This document shows positions 16,588 through 24,951 of a DNA stretch of 64,000 nucleotides, piece after piece. The notes beneath the pieces are model-generated. The model ran no database searches. It was not told the origin of the DNA and saw only the letters and a program-made list of their open reading frames with translations. The stretch spans positions 186,001 through 250,000 of the forward strand of contig CAJUFE010000001.1 in NCBI GenBank assembly GCA_910585635.1, given 5' to 3'. The position numbers and the translations under genes are program-made. Position 1 is the stretch's first letter. Each line of letters starts with the position of its first letter. Source of the DNA: an uncultured Lachnospiraceae bacterium (lineage in GTDB: Bacteria > Bacillota > Clostridia > Lachnospirales > Lachnospiraceae).

Positions 16588-18051
16588 TTGAAGAAGAAGG
16601 TAGGTTTGCTCTCTTCCCTGGTCCTTGTGCTGGTGTTCTATGTGCTGGCCTGTACCATGACCTTTGGAGAAGGATCGGTCCTGTCCCCGGCATCCTTTGT
16701 CTATGCGGGTGTGTTCCTGGCTGTGATCGTCCTATTGCTGACGGGGGCATTGGCAGACTGGGTGGTGGTCCTTGGGGCTTCCTCGCTGATGATCCTGACG
16801 GATGCTCTCTTCCGTAAGATGGGGATCATGCAGGAGCCGGTGTTCACCATGTCGGGACTGTTCGGCGCCTTCAGCGGGTCTACGGTGTGGCTGGTCATCA
16901 TGGTCTTTGCACTTTCTAACGGCATCGGGAAGAGCGGGCTGCTGAACCGGATCGCCATCGCGATCTTATCCCTGTTCCCGCCCACCTACACAGGCGCGGT
17001 GGTCGCCATGATGTGTACCGGGACGGTCTTAAGTCCTCTGATCCCTTCGGTCAACGCGAAGGTGAACATCTTGATCCCCTTCGCCACCTCCACCACGGAG
17101 GAGATGAAGATCCACCCGCGCAGCAAGGGGGCCCTGGGCTTGTTCACGGCCTGCTACCTGCCGGCGTATCTGGGAGGGAACGCATTTTTGACCGGTTCGG
17201 TCTATGTATCCGTGATCTGCGGCTTTGTGGCCTCCTATGGACAGGCCTTAGGCGTGCCGGGGGCGTCCTTTAATTTTGTCAGCTGGCTGGCGGCCGCCAG
17301 TGTGTGGTTCATCATCCTGCTGGCAGGGACTTTTGTGTTCTGTACGATCGTCTGCCGGCCTGCTGAGAAGGTGGAGTTCTCCAAGACCTTTTTTAAAGAC
17401 CGGTTAAAGGAGATGGGGCCCATGAGCCGCGATGAGAAGCTGGCGGCATGGATCCTGGTGATCGCCCTGGCGCTCTGGTCTACCTCCAGCATCCACGGGA
17501 TGGATACCGGGATGATCGGGTGGGCGGCGATCTGTGTGATGTGCGCCACCGGGCTGATCGCACCCAGCGACCTGAACACGAAGATCCCCTGGTCCCTGGT
17601 GATCTTTATCGGAAGTCTTTTAGGGATGGCGAACTATATGTCCACCCTGGGCTGGAGCGACGCGATCGCAGGGCTGCTGGGACCGATCCTGGCGCCGGTA
17701 GTAGCCAGCCCCTGGATCTTCGTGCCGTTTATCTGTATCTTTACCTATCTGCTGCGTTTCCTGATCATCGAGCAGAACACCGCGCTGGTGGTGGTCATGG
17801 CGATCTTCGGAGGCCTCATGGGCGCGGCAGGGATCGATCTGTATGTGATCATCTTCGTAGAGTTCATGAGCTCTATGTGCTGGACGGTCCCCTATATGAA
17901 CCCCTTTGCCATGGCCACCTTGGGCGTGGCCGGAGGAAAGTACGTGACCTTCCCGGAGATGCGCAAAGCCTCGATCCTCTATATGATCATCAATCTGGCA
18001 GGCTGTACCTTGAGCATCCCGCTCTGGTATGCGTTAGGTTATATCGGGTGA
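16588..18051 (+). CDS. DASS-family (SLC13) anion transporter
   Basis: A very hydrophobic 488-residue protein with about a dozen membrane segments and the divalent anion:sodium symporter pattern: an early transport half with SPLIPSVNAKVNILIPFA and a second half with the related LLRFLIIEQNTALVVVMAIF region. Family members import di- and tricarboxylates, sulfate or other organic anions. I choose a TTG start at 16588 because AAAGGGG sits just upstream; the other in-frame start (TTG 16507) overlaps the promoter. A dyad identical in type to that before the molybdenum hydroxylase operon precedes it, so the imported anion is likely the substrate or precursor handled by that operon. Confidence 0.85.
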   Translation: MKKKVGLLSSLVLVLVFYVLACTMTFGEGSVLSPASFVYAGVFLAVIVLLLTGALADWVVVLGASSLMILTDALFRKMGIMQEPVFTMSGLFGAFSGSTVWLVIMVFALSNGIGKSGLLNRIAIAILSLFPPTYTGAVVAMMCTGTVLSPLIPSVNAKVNILIPFATSTTEEMKIHPRSKGALGLFTACYLPAYLGGNAFLTGSVYVSVICGFVASYGQALGVPGASFNFVSWLAAASVWFIILLAGTFVFCTIVCRPAEKVEFSKTFFKDRLKEMGPMSRDEKLAAWILVIALALWSTSSIHGMDTGMIGWAAICVMCATGLIAPSDLNTKIPWSLVIFIGSLLGMANYMSTLGWSDAIAGLLGPILAPVVASPWIFVPFICIFTYLLRFLIIEQNTALVVVMAIFGGLMGAAGIDLYVIIFVEFMSSMCWTVPYMNPFAMATLGVAGGKYVTFPEMRKASILYMIINLAGCTLSIPLWYALGYIG

Positions 18052-18140
18052 TGAGGGAGCGGACCCTTTAGCCGTCCTGAGAGGATCGACAGATCATAGA
18101 GATCTCTCCATGAAAACCCCAGGAAACCCTCCGCCTGTCC

Positions 18141-18169
18141 TTGCAACGGTCCGACGAAAATGTTATAGT
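18141..18169 (+). promoter_or_regulatory. Promoter of the TetR gene
   Basis: TTGCAA at 18141-18146, exact 17-base spacer, TATAGT at 18164-18169. The -35 and following bases nearly repeat those of the rarA promoter at 38978. Confidence 0.65.
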
Positions 18170-18248
18170 ATCAACATACGATCGAAAGACAATAGCGCAA
18201 GAACAGAAAGGGAGTGGAGCTGCCCGTGAGCGTGCGGGCGCAGGGACC

Positions 18249-18941
18249 ATGGAGATGATCGACATCGGATTGGACAAATGTGAGACGACACAGGAGCGTT
18301 TGATCAAAGCGACCCAGGCGCTGATCGCGGTCTATGGCTATGATGCGATGACCACCAGGATGATCGCGAACCTGGCGAACGTGACGCTGTCGGCGATCAA
18401 TTTTCATTTCGGCAGCAAAGCGGATCTGGTGAAAGCGGCCATGGAGCAGGCGGCCGCGCAGTTGGAAAAGAGTTATGAGAAATTAGCGGTGGAGATCCGG
18501 GAGTTTTTAAAGGTACAGCCAGTGGATAAGGAAAAAGCATGGGCGTATCTGGACCGTTTTCTGGCAGACCGTATCCGTCGGGCGTTCAACTATGAGGCCA
18601 GTTGGATCAATATCGGGATCGCGGAGCATGAGAACGGCCTTCCCGAGGGCGCCAGGGGCATCATGTCCCAGGTGGCGGTCCGCACCAGCGAACAGGTCCT
18701 GGTGGAGCTGATCCTGGCTGTCAGTGATAAAAAGGATCCATTTAAGGCCGCGGTCATCTCCCGTGCGATCAACGCGGCGATCATGACCTACACGGAAAAG
18801 CCGCTGCTGAACCAGTATCTGGGAGAGAGCATGGGGCTGGACCTTGGCGACCATGAGCGTGTGGGGGAGTATATCCACGAGTACGCCATGCGGAGCATCG
18901 CCGCCGCCGTGGTCATCGCCCCCAGGACGAAGCTGATCTGA
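18249..18941 (+). CDS. TetR-family regulator of the transporter and hydroxylase operon
   Basis: A 230-residue TetR-type protein. The N-terminal helix-turn-helix is clear: ERLIKATQALIAVYGYDAMT then RMIANLANVTLSAINFHFGS (about residues 16-58). The remainder is an all-helical ligand-binding domain. Start ATG 18249 is preceded only by a weak GCAGGG; no better in-frame start is seen. The gene sits between two transcription units that each carry the same 18-bp dyad (one site at 16543, two at 19178 and 19211), so it is the obvious candidate to bind them. The effector is probably the transported anion or its CoA ester (inference). Confidence 0.85.
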   Translation: MEMIDIGLDKCETTQERLIKATQALIAVYGYDAMTTRMIANLANVTLSAINFHFGSKADLVKAAMEQAAAQLEKSYEKLAVEIREFLKVQPVDKEKAWAYLDRFLADRIRRAFNYEASWINIGIAEHENGLPEGARGIMSQVAVRTSEQVLVELILAVSDKKDPFKAAVISRAINAAIMTYTEKPLLNQYLGESMGLDLGDHERVGEYIHEYAMRSIAAAVVIAPRTKLI

Positions 18942-19177
18942 GGAGAAGGAAAGAGCAGGGGCGGTTGCCGGGCAGGACAAAGGGCAGGGAGCCCGGCAGG
19001 AGGACTGAGCTGCCTGCTCCAGCGGGAGATGAGCCGCTGCGCTGAGATGAAAGGCCTGAAAAGGACCGGGCAGCTGGCTTGAAGGGAAAGGCCTGGCAAG
19101 GACCGGGCAGTCGGCCTGGACAGAGTCAGGATAAAACAGTCCTGAAAGGATAAGTAGGGGGTATCTGTCTCTAGTTT

Positions 19178-19195
19178 AGGTCGTACGACCGACCT
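19178..19195. promoter_or_regulatory. Operator B, TetR-type dyad
   Basis: AGGTCGTACGACCGACCT, containing the perfect 12-bp palindrome GGTCGTACGACC. It matches the reverse complement of operator A at 17 of 18 positions. Confidence 0.75.
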
Positions 19196-19210
19196 CATCG
19201 TTCTCTCTTT

Positions 19211-19228
19211 AGGTCGTACGACTGACAG
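19211..19228. promoter_or_regulatory. Operator C, TetR-type dyad (partial)
   Basis: AGGTCGTACGACTGACAG shares the first 12 bases with operator B. Its start lies 33 bases from that of operator B, about three helical turns, so two dimers would sit on the same DNA face. Confidence 0.65.
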
Positions 19229-19376
19229 ACAAAGGATGTTTTGGACGGCATAAGGGGCTATGCGTACCTTGTGCAGGATGAAAGAACATGACACCAGGGT
19301 CCGGCGCCACAGGGGGCATCTGCCTGTGGATGCAGACTGCCGGACCTGCAAAAATATGAGCATGGAGGAAGACATT

Positions 19377-19913
19377 ATGGAGAAACAGACCATCAGCCTG
19401 ACCATCAACGGTCAGCCTTATGAGTTCTTGATCGGCGAAAAGTTCGGGATGATCCCGCCGTCCGAGACTCTCGTCCAGACGCTGCGCAGACGTCTGGAAC
19501 TGACCGGGACCAAGGAGTCCTGTGATGAGGGCGCCTGTGGATGCTGCACGGTGATTAAGGACGGCAAGGCGATCGCCAGCTGCATGATCCTCACTGTAGA
19601 GTGTGACGGCAGCCATATCCTGACCATCGAGGGACTGGAGGACCCGGTGACCCATGAGCTGGATCCGATCCAGCAGAAGTTCATCAGCTGCTATTCGTTC
19701 CAGTGCGGCTATTGCACGCCGGGGATCATCATGAGCGCCAAGGCTTTGTTCATGGAAAACCCCCATCCTACGGGAGAGGAGATCCGGGAGGCCCTGGCCG
19801 GGAATTACTGCCGGTGCATCAGCCATTACACGGTCCTGGAGGCGCTGGATAAGCTGGCCGGCGTCACATCGGATCAGTATGAGATCGTAAAGGAGGCCCA
19901 GGAAGAGCGATGA
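19377..19913 (+). CDS. Molybdenum hydroxylase iron-sulfur subunit
   Basis: The small subunit of a xanthine dehydrogenase-family enzyme, 178 residues. It binds two [2Fe-2S] clusters: a plant-ferredoxin-type motif (ESCDEGACGCCTV, about residues 43-55) and the family's alpha-helical site (QCGYCTPGIIM and NYCRCISH, about 105-146). I start at ATG 19377, seven bases after GGAGGAA. The stop overlaps the next start by four bases (ATGA), so translation is coupled to the large subunit. Electrons from the molybdenum site pass through these clusters to the flavin subunit. Confidence 0.93.
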   Translation: MEKQTISLTINGQPYEFLIGEKFGMIPPSETLVQTLRRRLELTGTKESCDEGACGCCTVIKDGKAIASCMILTVECDGSHILTIEGLEDPVTHELDPIQQKFISCYSFQCGYCTPGIIMSAKALFMENPHPTGEEIREALAGNYCRCISHYTVLEALDKLAGVTSDQYEIVKEAQEER

Positions 19914-22297
19914 CAGAGTATAAAAGAGGAAAATTTAATTTTGAGGCGCCGGTGGTGAACGGCCGTCCTGCGCAGTACCGCCATGTAGGGAAATACCGGG
20001 TCCGGGCGGATGCCCGGGAGATCGTGACGGGGAGATGCGTGTTCTTAGATGACTTTACGGTCCCGCGCATGATCTATGCCCAGGTCTTAAGGAGCCCCTA
20101 TGCCCATGCAAAGATCAAGAGCATCGACACGGAAAAGGCGAAGGCCCTGCCGGGCGTCCATGCCGTGATCACCTACAAGGATATGCCCAAGGGCTGGACC
20201 TTAGGCTGGCCGCCCCACAAGGACCTGATGGATCAAGAGGTGTATTTCGCAGGGGACCCGGTGGCGGTCTGTGCCGCGGATACGGTGGACATCGCCAGGG
20301 AAGCCCTCCATCTGATCGAGGTGGAGTATGAGGTGCTGCCGGCGGTCTTTGACGCCATGGAGGCCTTAGAGCCGGATGCGCCGGTGCTGTTCCCGGGCAA
20401 GTTCAAGAGCGGGACCAACGAGGTGGACCCGGGCGTCCCCCATTTCCAGCCGGAAGGACCCTGGTGGAAGGTGGAAGGCGGCGACGTGGAGAAGGGCTTT
20501 GAGGAGTCGGCCTATGTGGGCGAGAGCCTGATCGAGTTCAATAAGATGTGCTCCCCCAACGCGCCTGAGGCTCCTGGCTGTATCGTCCGCTGGGAAGGCG
20601 GCGTGGACTATACGATCTGGGCGTCCTCCCAGTCGCCTTTTATCTGTAAGCTGTTCAACGGTCCCCGGATCCCCAAGTCCAACCTGCGGGTCAAGACCTT
20701 CAACGTGGGAGGATCCTACGGGAATAAGCAGACCCTGTCCTCCACGATCCTCTGCTGCGCGATCGCCGCGATCAAGACCGGGCGTCCGGTGAAGCTGGTG
20801 ATGAGCAAGCATGAGCAGCTGGTGGCCCACGAGCAGCGTTTAGGATCCAAGATCCGGGCTAAGATCGGCATGACCGAGGACGGGATCTTCAATGCGGTCC
20901 AGGGCTGCTGGTACGTGGATACCGGCGCGCTGTGCGACGCGGTCCAGGGGCAGGTAGGCGTAGGTCTGGGCGAGGCCCAGCTGGTGATGGCTAAATGCCA
21001 GAACTGGGACTTAGACAGCAAGGTGGTCGTGACGAACAAGTGTCCGGCCGGGATCGTCCGGGGCTACGGCGGCCAGGAGTTAAATAGCTGCTTAGCCCGT
21101 GTCATGGCCCACTGTATGATGCTGGCGGATAAGGATCCGATCGAGGTGTTCCAGAAGAACTATGTGGCGCCCGGGGACAGATATACCTGGCGCGACGGCC
21201 TGACCTGGCAGAGCCGGGGCTCGGATAACTATCCCCACACCATGGCGCTGGCGGCGGAGAAGTTTGGCTGGAAGGAGGCCTGGAAGGGGTGGCTAAAGCC
21301 CACCCGGGTGGAAGGGCGCAAGGCCTACGGCGTAGGCGCCGGCGTGATCGGCAACGCGGATGTGTGCGAGGACAACACCCAGTGTATCGTCCGGATCCAG
21401 CATGACGTGAAGGGCCGCGGGGCTACGCTGATCGTCCAGACCGATATCACTGAGTCCGGCATGGGCCAGCGGGCGGCAGCCGCCAAGTTCGCGGCGGAGG
21501 TCATGAACGTGCCGATCGAGAAGGTGTATGTGACGGAACCGGATTCCCTGAACAATGTGGTGAACTTCGGTCTCTGCGGCTCCCGGGGTACGGTCACCGT
21601 AGGCAAGGCGGTCTCCAAGGCGGCGGCAGACGCGAAGCGCAAGGTCTTAGAGATGGGGGCCCTCCATTTCCATTGCTCGCCAGAGCAGCTGGAGACCAAG
21701 GATTTCCAGGTCTTTGTCCGGGATAACCCACAGAAGTCCATCCCGATCAAGAAGCTGGGGCCCAAGGACTTAAATGTGATCGGCTATGGCCAGCATGTGG
21801 AGCAGTTCGATATCCCCAGCTGCTGCCTGTTCCTCACCGAGGTGGAGGTGGATCTGGATACGGGCGCGGTGCGGGTCCTCCGCTTTACCCAGGGGACGGA
21901 CATCGGCCAGATCGTGGATAACCGTATGGTGCGCATGCAGCTCCAAGGCGGCGTGGGGAGTGCGTCTCTGGATACGGCCACCATGGAGGAATGTATCTAC
22001 GACGTGAACGGTACAGGCAAGATGCTGTCCAACAGCATGCTGGAGTACAAGTGCCGGACCTTTAACGATATGCCTAAGCACGATTGTGTGATCGAGGAGA
22101 GCCAGCTGGATACCTTCATGTTCAAGGCTGTGGGGATCGGCGAGATCTCCGGTGCGGCTGGTGCGTCGGCTGTCCTCATGGCGATCTCCAACGCGATCGG
22201 CGTGGAGGTGAACGAGTATCCTGCGACGCCGGATGTGATCTTGAAGGCGATCAAGAGCCGTGGGACTGCTGCGGGAAAGAGCGAGGAGGGAAGATAG
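19910..22297 (+). CDS. Molybdenum hydroxylase large (molybdopterin-binding) subunit
   Basis: A 795-residue catalytic subunit of the xanthine dehydrogenase/aldehyde oxidase family. The N-terminal a/b hammerhead domain (AREIVTGRCVFLDD to about 130) is followed by the two molybdopterin domains, with NVGGSYGNKQ, RGYGGQELNS, GMGQRAAAAKFAAE, the SRGTVTVGKA region and the C-terminal KAVGIGEISGAAG, which holds the expected active-site glutamate. Members hydroxylate or reductively dehydroxylate purines, aromatic or acyl-CoA substrates. The CoA-transferase and thioesterase genes nearby favour an organic acid or acyl-CoA substrate over xanthine, but the sequence alone does not decide. No MoCo maturation gene is in the window. 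Confidence 0.92.
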   Translation: MTEYKRGKFNFEAPVVNGRPAQYRHVGKYRVRADAREIVTGRCVFLDDFTVPRMIYAQVLRSPYAHAKIKSIDTEKAKALPGVHAVITYKDMPKGWTLGWPPHKDLMDQEVYFAGDPVAVCAADTVDIAREALHLIEVEYEVLPAVFDAMEALEPDAPVLFPGKFKSGTNEVDPGVPHFQPEGPWWKVEGGDVEKGFEESAYVGESLIEFNKMCSPNAPEAPGCIVRWEGGVDYTIWASSQSPFICKLFNGPRIPKSNLRVKTFNVGGSYGNKQTLSSTILCCAIAAIKTGRPVKLVMSKHEQLVAHEQRLGSKIRAKIGMTEDGIFNAVQGCWYVDTGALCDAVQGQVGVGLGEAQLVMAKCQNWDLDSKVVVTNKCPAGIVRGYGGQELNSCLARVMAHCMMLADKDPIEVFQKNYVAPGDRYTWRDGLTWQSRGSDNYPHTMALAAEKFGWKEAWKGWLKPTRVEGRKAYGVGAGVIGNADVCEDNTQCIVRIQHDVKGRGATLIVQTDITESGMGQRAAAAKFAAEVMNVPIEKVYVTEPDSLNNVVNFGLCGSRGTVTVGKAVSKAAADAKRKVLEMGALHFHCSPEQLETKDFQVFVRDNPQKSIPIKKLGPKDLNVIGYGQHVEQFDIPSCCLFLTEVEVDLDTGAVRVLRFTQGTDIGQIVDNRMVRMQLQGGVGSASLDTATMEECIYDVNGTGKMLSNSMLEYKCRTFNDMPKHDCVIEESQLDTFMFKAVGIGEISGAAGASAVLMAISNAIGVEVNEYPATPDVILKAIKSRGTAAGKSEEGR

Positions 22298-22300
22298 AGC

Positions 22301-24667
22301 ATGAAGCATTTTACATATCAGGCTCCGGATTCGTATGAGGGAGCGGAGAAGATCTTACAGGACGCAAAGCCGGGGCAGGCGGCGGTGATGGCGGGGGGTA
22401 CGGACCTTTTAGGCGTGCTCAAAGGGGAACTGCTGCCCAAGTATCCGGAGACCGTGGTGGCTCTGCGGGATATCCCGGGAACGGAATATATCAAAGAAGA
22501 AGAGGGCATGGTCAAGATCGGCGCCATGACGAAGCTGGCGGCGATCGAGAAGGAGGAAAAGCTTAAAGGCTCCTTAAAGGCGGTGGCTGTGGCGGCGAAC
22601 AGCGTGGCCAGCCCCCTGATCCGCAACCGGGCCACCATCGGCGGCAACCTATGCCAGGATGTGCGCTGCTGGTTCTACCGTTTCCCGGACCAGGCCGGCG
22701 GGACCTTGAACTGTATGCGCAAGGGCGGCGAGGAATGCTACGCGATCCGTGGCGATAACCGGTATCATTCCATCTTCGGCGGGATGAAGGCGGGGACCAC
22801 CCCCTGCGCGGCCGAGTGTCCGGCCCACACAGATATCCCGGCCTATATGGAGCGCTACAGAGCCGGGGATATGGAGGGGGCCGCAAAGATCTTGATGCAG
22901 GCGAACCCGCTCCCCATGATGACCAGCCGTGTCTGCGCCCATACCTGCCAGACCAAGTGCAACCGCTGCTCTACCGACGAGCCGGTGGCGATCCACAGCG
23001 TGGAGCGTGTGGTGGGCGACTATATCCTGGCCCACGCGGACCGGTTCTATCCGGCGCCCCAGAAGGAGACCGGGAAGAAGATCGCCCTGGTGGGCGCAGG
23101 TCCCGCAGGCCTTACAGCGGCCTACTATCTGCGGGCCGCAGGCCACAGCGTGACCGTGTATGAGGCCCTGGAGGAGGCCGGCGGCTGCCTGATGTACGCG
23201 ATCCCCAATTTCCGTCTGCCCAAGAGCTATGTGCGGGACCTGATCAAGGCCCTGGAAGGGATGGGGATCAGGTTCGTCTGCAACGCGAAGCTGGGTGAGG
23301 GCGTGAGCATCAAGGAGCTGACAGAGCAGAACGACAAGGTCTTTATCGCCACAGGGGCCTGGAAGCGTCCGGTGCTGGGCTTTGACGGGGAGGAATTTAC
23401 CGAGTTCGGCCTCCAGTTTTTGGTGGACGTGAACAAGTGGGTCAACGCCAAGACCCGGGAGCATGTGCTGGTGGTAGGCGGCGGCAACGTGTCCATGGAT
23501 GTGGCGATCACCGCCAAGCGTCTGGGGGCCAAGAGCGTCACCCTCTGTTGTCTGGAGCAGCGGGAGGAGATGCCGGCTTCCGCCGAGGAGATCGCCCGGG
23601 CAGAGGAAGAAGGCGTGGAGATCAAAAACGGTTGGGGTCCTGTCCGTGCCTTATATGAGGGTGATAAGCTGAACGGCATGGTCTTAAAGGCCTGTACCGC
23701 CCTGCGGGATGAGATGGGCCGTTTTGCCCCAAGCTATGATGAAGAGACCACCATGACGATCCAAGCGGACAGCATCCTCTTAGCGACCGGCCAGCGGGTG
23801 GACTTGAGCTTTTTAGAAAATGAGCTGGAGCTGGCGGTGGAACGTGGGCTGATCAGCGTGGAGGCCGAGACCCAGAAGTCCAGCGACCCCAAGGTATACG
23901 CAGGCGGCGATGCGGTCACCGGACCTACTACCGTGATCATGGCGATCGCCTCCGGGCGGAGAGCGGCGGAGGCCATTGACCAGGAGATGGGCGTGGAGGC
24001 TCCGGATAAGATCGGCCAGACCGGGCTGCTGCACTTTGACCCGGATACGGCCCAGCTTAAGAAGGCCAACAACGGACACGATCTTTCGGCTGAGGAGAGG
24101 AACTTAGATAAGGAGGACAGCTATTCCCTGACCCGCGAGGAGGGCTTAGAGGAGGCGAAGCGGTGCATGAACTGCGGCTGCTACAGCGTCAACGCCAGCG
24201 ACTTATCCCCGGTGATGGTGATGCTGGACGCCCGCTTAAAGACCAGCAAGGGCCGCAGCCTGGAGGCCGCCCGGTTCTTCTGTACGGAGCTGAAGGCCTA
24301 TGACAAGCTGGAGGCCGGGGAGCTGATCACGGAGATCCAGATCCCGGCATGGGAAGGCTATACCACCGGCTATGAGAAGTTCCGTCTGCGCCCCACGATC
24401 GATTTCGCCATGACCTCCCTGGCCTGGGGCTATAAGCTGGCCGACGGGAAGATCGAGGATATCCGCCTGGTGTTAGGGGCGGTGGCGCCGGTGCCGGTCC
24501 GTCTGGAGGCTGTGGAGGCATTAGTAAAAGGAAAAGCCCCGTCGGAGAGCCTGGCCGAGGAAGCGGCCCAGCTGGCCGTTAAGGGCGCGGAGTCTATGGG
24601 ACAGAATGGCTATAAGATCGATGAGGTGAAGGCATTTGTCCGCAGGCTGATCCAGTCCATGATCTGA
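22301..24667 (+). CDS. FAD subunit of molybdenum hydroxylase with nested GltD/YgfK-like oxidoreductase
   Basis: A 788-residue fusion. Residues 1-161 are the FAD-binding domain of xanthine dehydrogenase subunit M (VMAGGTDLLG, RNRATIGGNL, then GDNRYHSIFGG). The normal next segment (CYSVNASDLSPVMVMLDA) and the C-terminal FAD domain resume only at about 626. In between lies a complete GltD/YgfK-type module: cysteines for Fe-S clusters (TPCAAECPAH, CAHTCQTKCNRC), an FAD dinucleotide fold (ALVGAGPAGLTAAYYL), an NAD(P) fold (VVGGGNVSMDVA) and the end motif GGDAVTGPTTVIMAI. E. coli has the separate counterparts ygfK and ygfM beside xdhD. The nested domain likely lets the enzyme exchange electrons with NAD(P)H. 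The gene begins four bases after the large subunit. Confidence 0.9.
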   Translation: MKHFTYQAPDSYEGAEKILQDAKPGQAAVMAGGTDLLGVLKGELLPKYPETVVALRDIPGTEYIKEEEGMVKIGAMTKLAAIEKEEKLKGSLKAVAVAANSVASPLIRNRATIGGNLCQDVRCWFYRFPDQAGGTLNCMRKGGEECYAIRGDNRYHSIFGGMKAGTTPCAAECPAHTDIPAYMERYRAGDMEGAAKILMQANPLPMMTSRVCAHTCQTKCNRCSTDEPVAIHSVERVVGDYILAHADRFYPAPQKETGKKIALVGAGPAGLTAAYYLRAAGHSVTVYEALEEAGGCLMYAIPNFRLPKSYVRDLIKALEGMGIRFVCNAKLGEGVSIKELTEQNDKVFIATGAWKRPVLGFDGEEFTEFGLQFLVDVNKWVNAKTREHVLVVGGGNVSMDVAITAKRLGAKSVTLCCLEQREEMPASAEEIARAEEEGVEIKNGWGPVRALYEGDKLNGMVLKACTALRDEMGRFAPSYDEETTMTIQADSILLATGQRVDLSFLENELELAVERGLISVEAETQKSSDPKVYAGGDAVTGPTTVIMAIASGRRAAEAIDQEMGVEAPDKIGQTGLLHFDPDTAQLKKANNGHDLSAEERNLDKEDSYSLTREEGLEEAKRCMNCGCYSVNASDLSPVMVMLDARLKTSKGRSLEAARFFCTELKAYDKLEAGELITEIQIPAWEGYTTGYEKFRLRPTIDFAMTSLAWGYKLADGKIEDIRLVLGAVAPVPVRLEAVEALVKGKAPSESLAEEAAQLAVKGAESMGQNGYKIDEVKAFVRRLIQSMI

Positions 24668-24951
24668 TCGGCCAGGTCCGGTCGATCCAGACGATGACCT
24701 GACCGGCAGGGAACAGACGCCATGTATGCGATGTGTGTATGCGGATACATGGTGTTGGCCCCTGCTGCGATAGGAGAGGGTACACATGTATCCCCGCGAG
24801 CGATGCGCCAGATGCCGGGCAGGCGTGACCGTTCAGACCGGTCTGCGCGGGGGCTGCCCATTGGGCATCCACTGTGCCGGCCGTTCTCGTGGCACGCACG
24901 GGCATCTGGCGGATGCCGAGGGGCTCTTGGACGTATATAAGGAGGGAAATG

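Larger units (their letters stand above)
18942..19376. other. Control region upstream of the molybdenum hydroxylase operon
   Basis: About 435 bases without a gene. It holds two operator-like dyads (19178 and 19211) and, before them, a short duplication of about 29 bases (19047-19075 and 19084-19112, GGCCTG...AAGGACCGGGCAG). A good sigma-70 promoter could not be picked out; it should lie around the dyads. Confidence 0.6.

Noticed and set aside
19910..22297. Assignment as xanthine dehydrogenase in purine breakdown
   Set aside because: The family is right, but no purine genes surround it and CoA-handling genes do, so a purine substrate is not supported.
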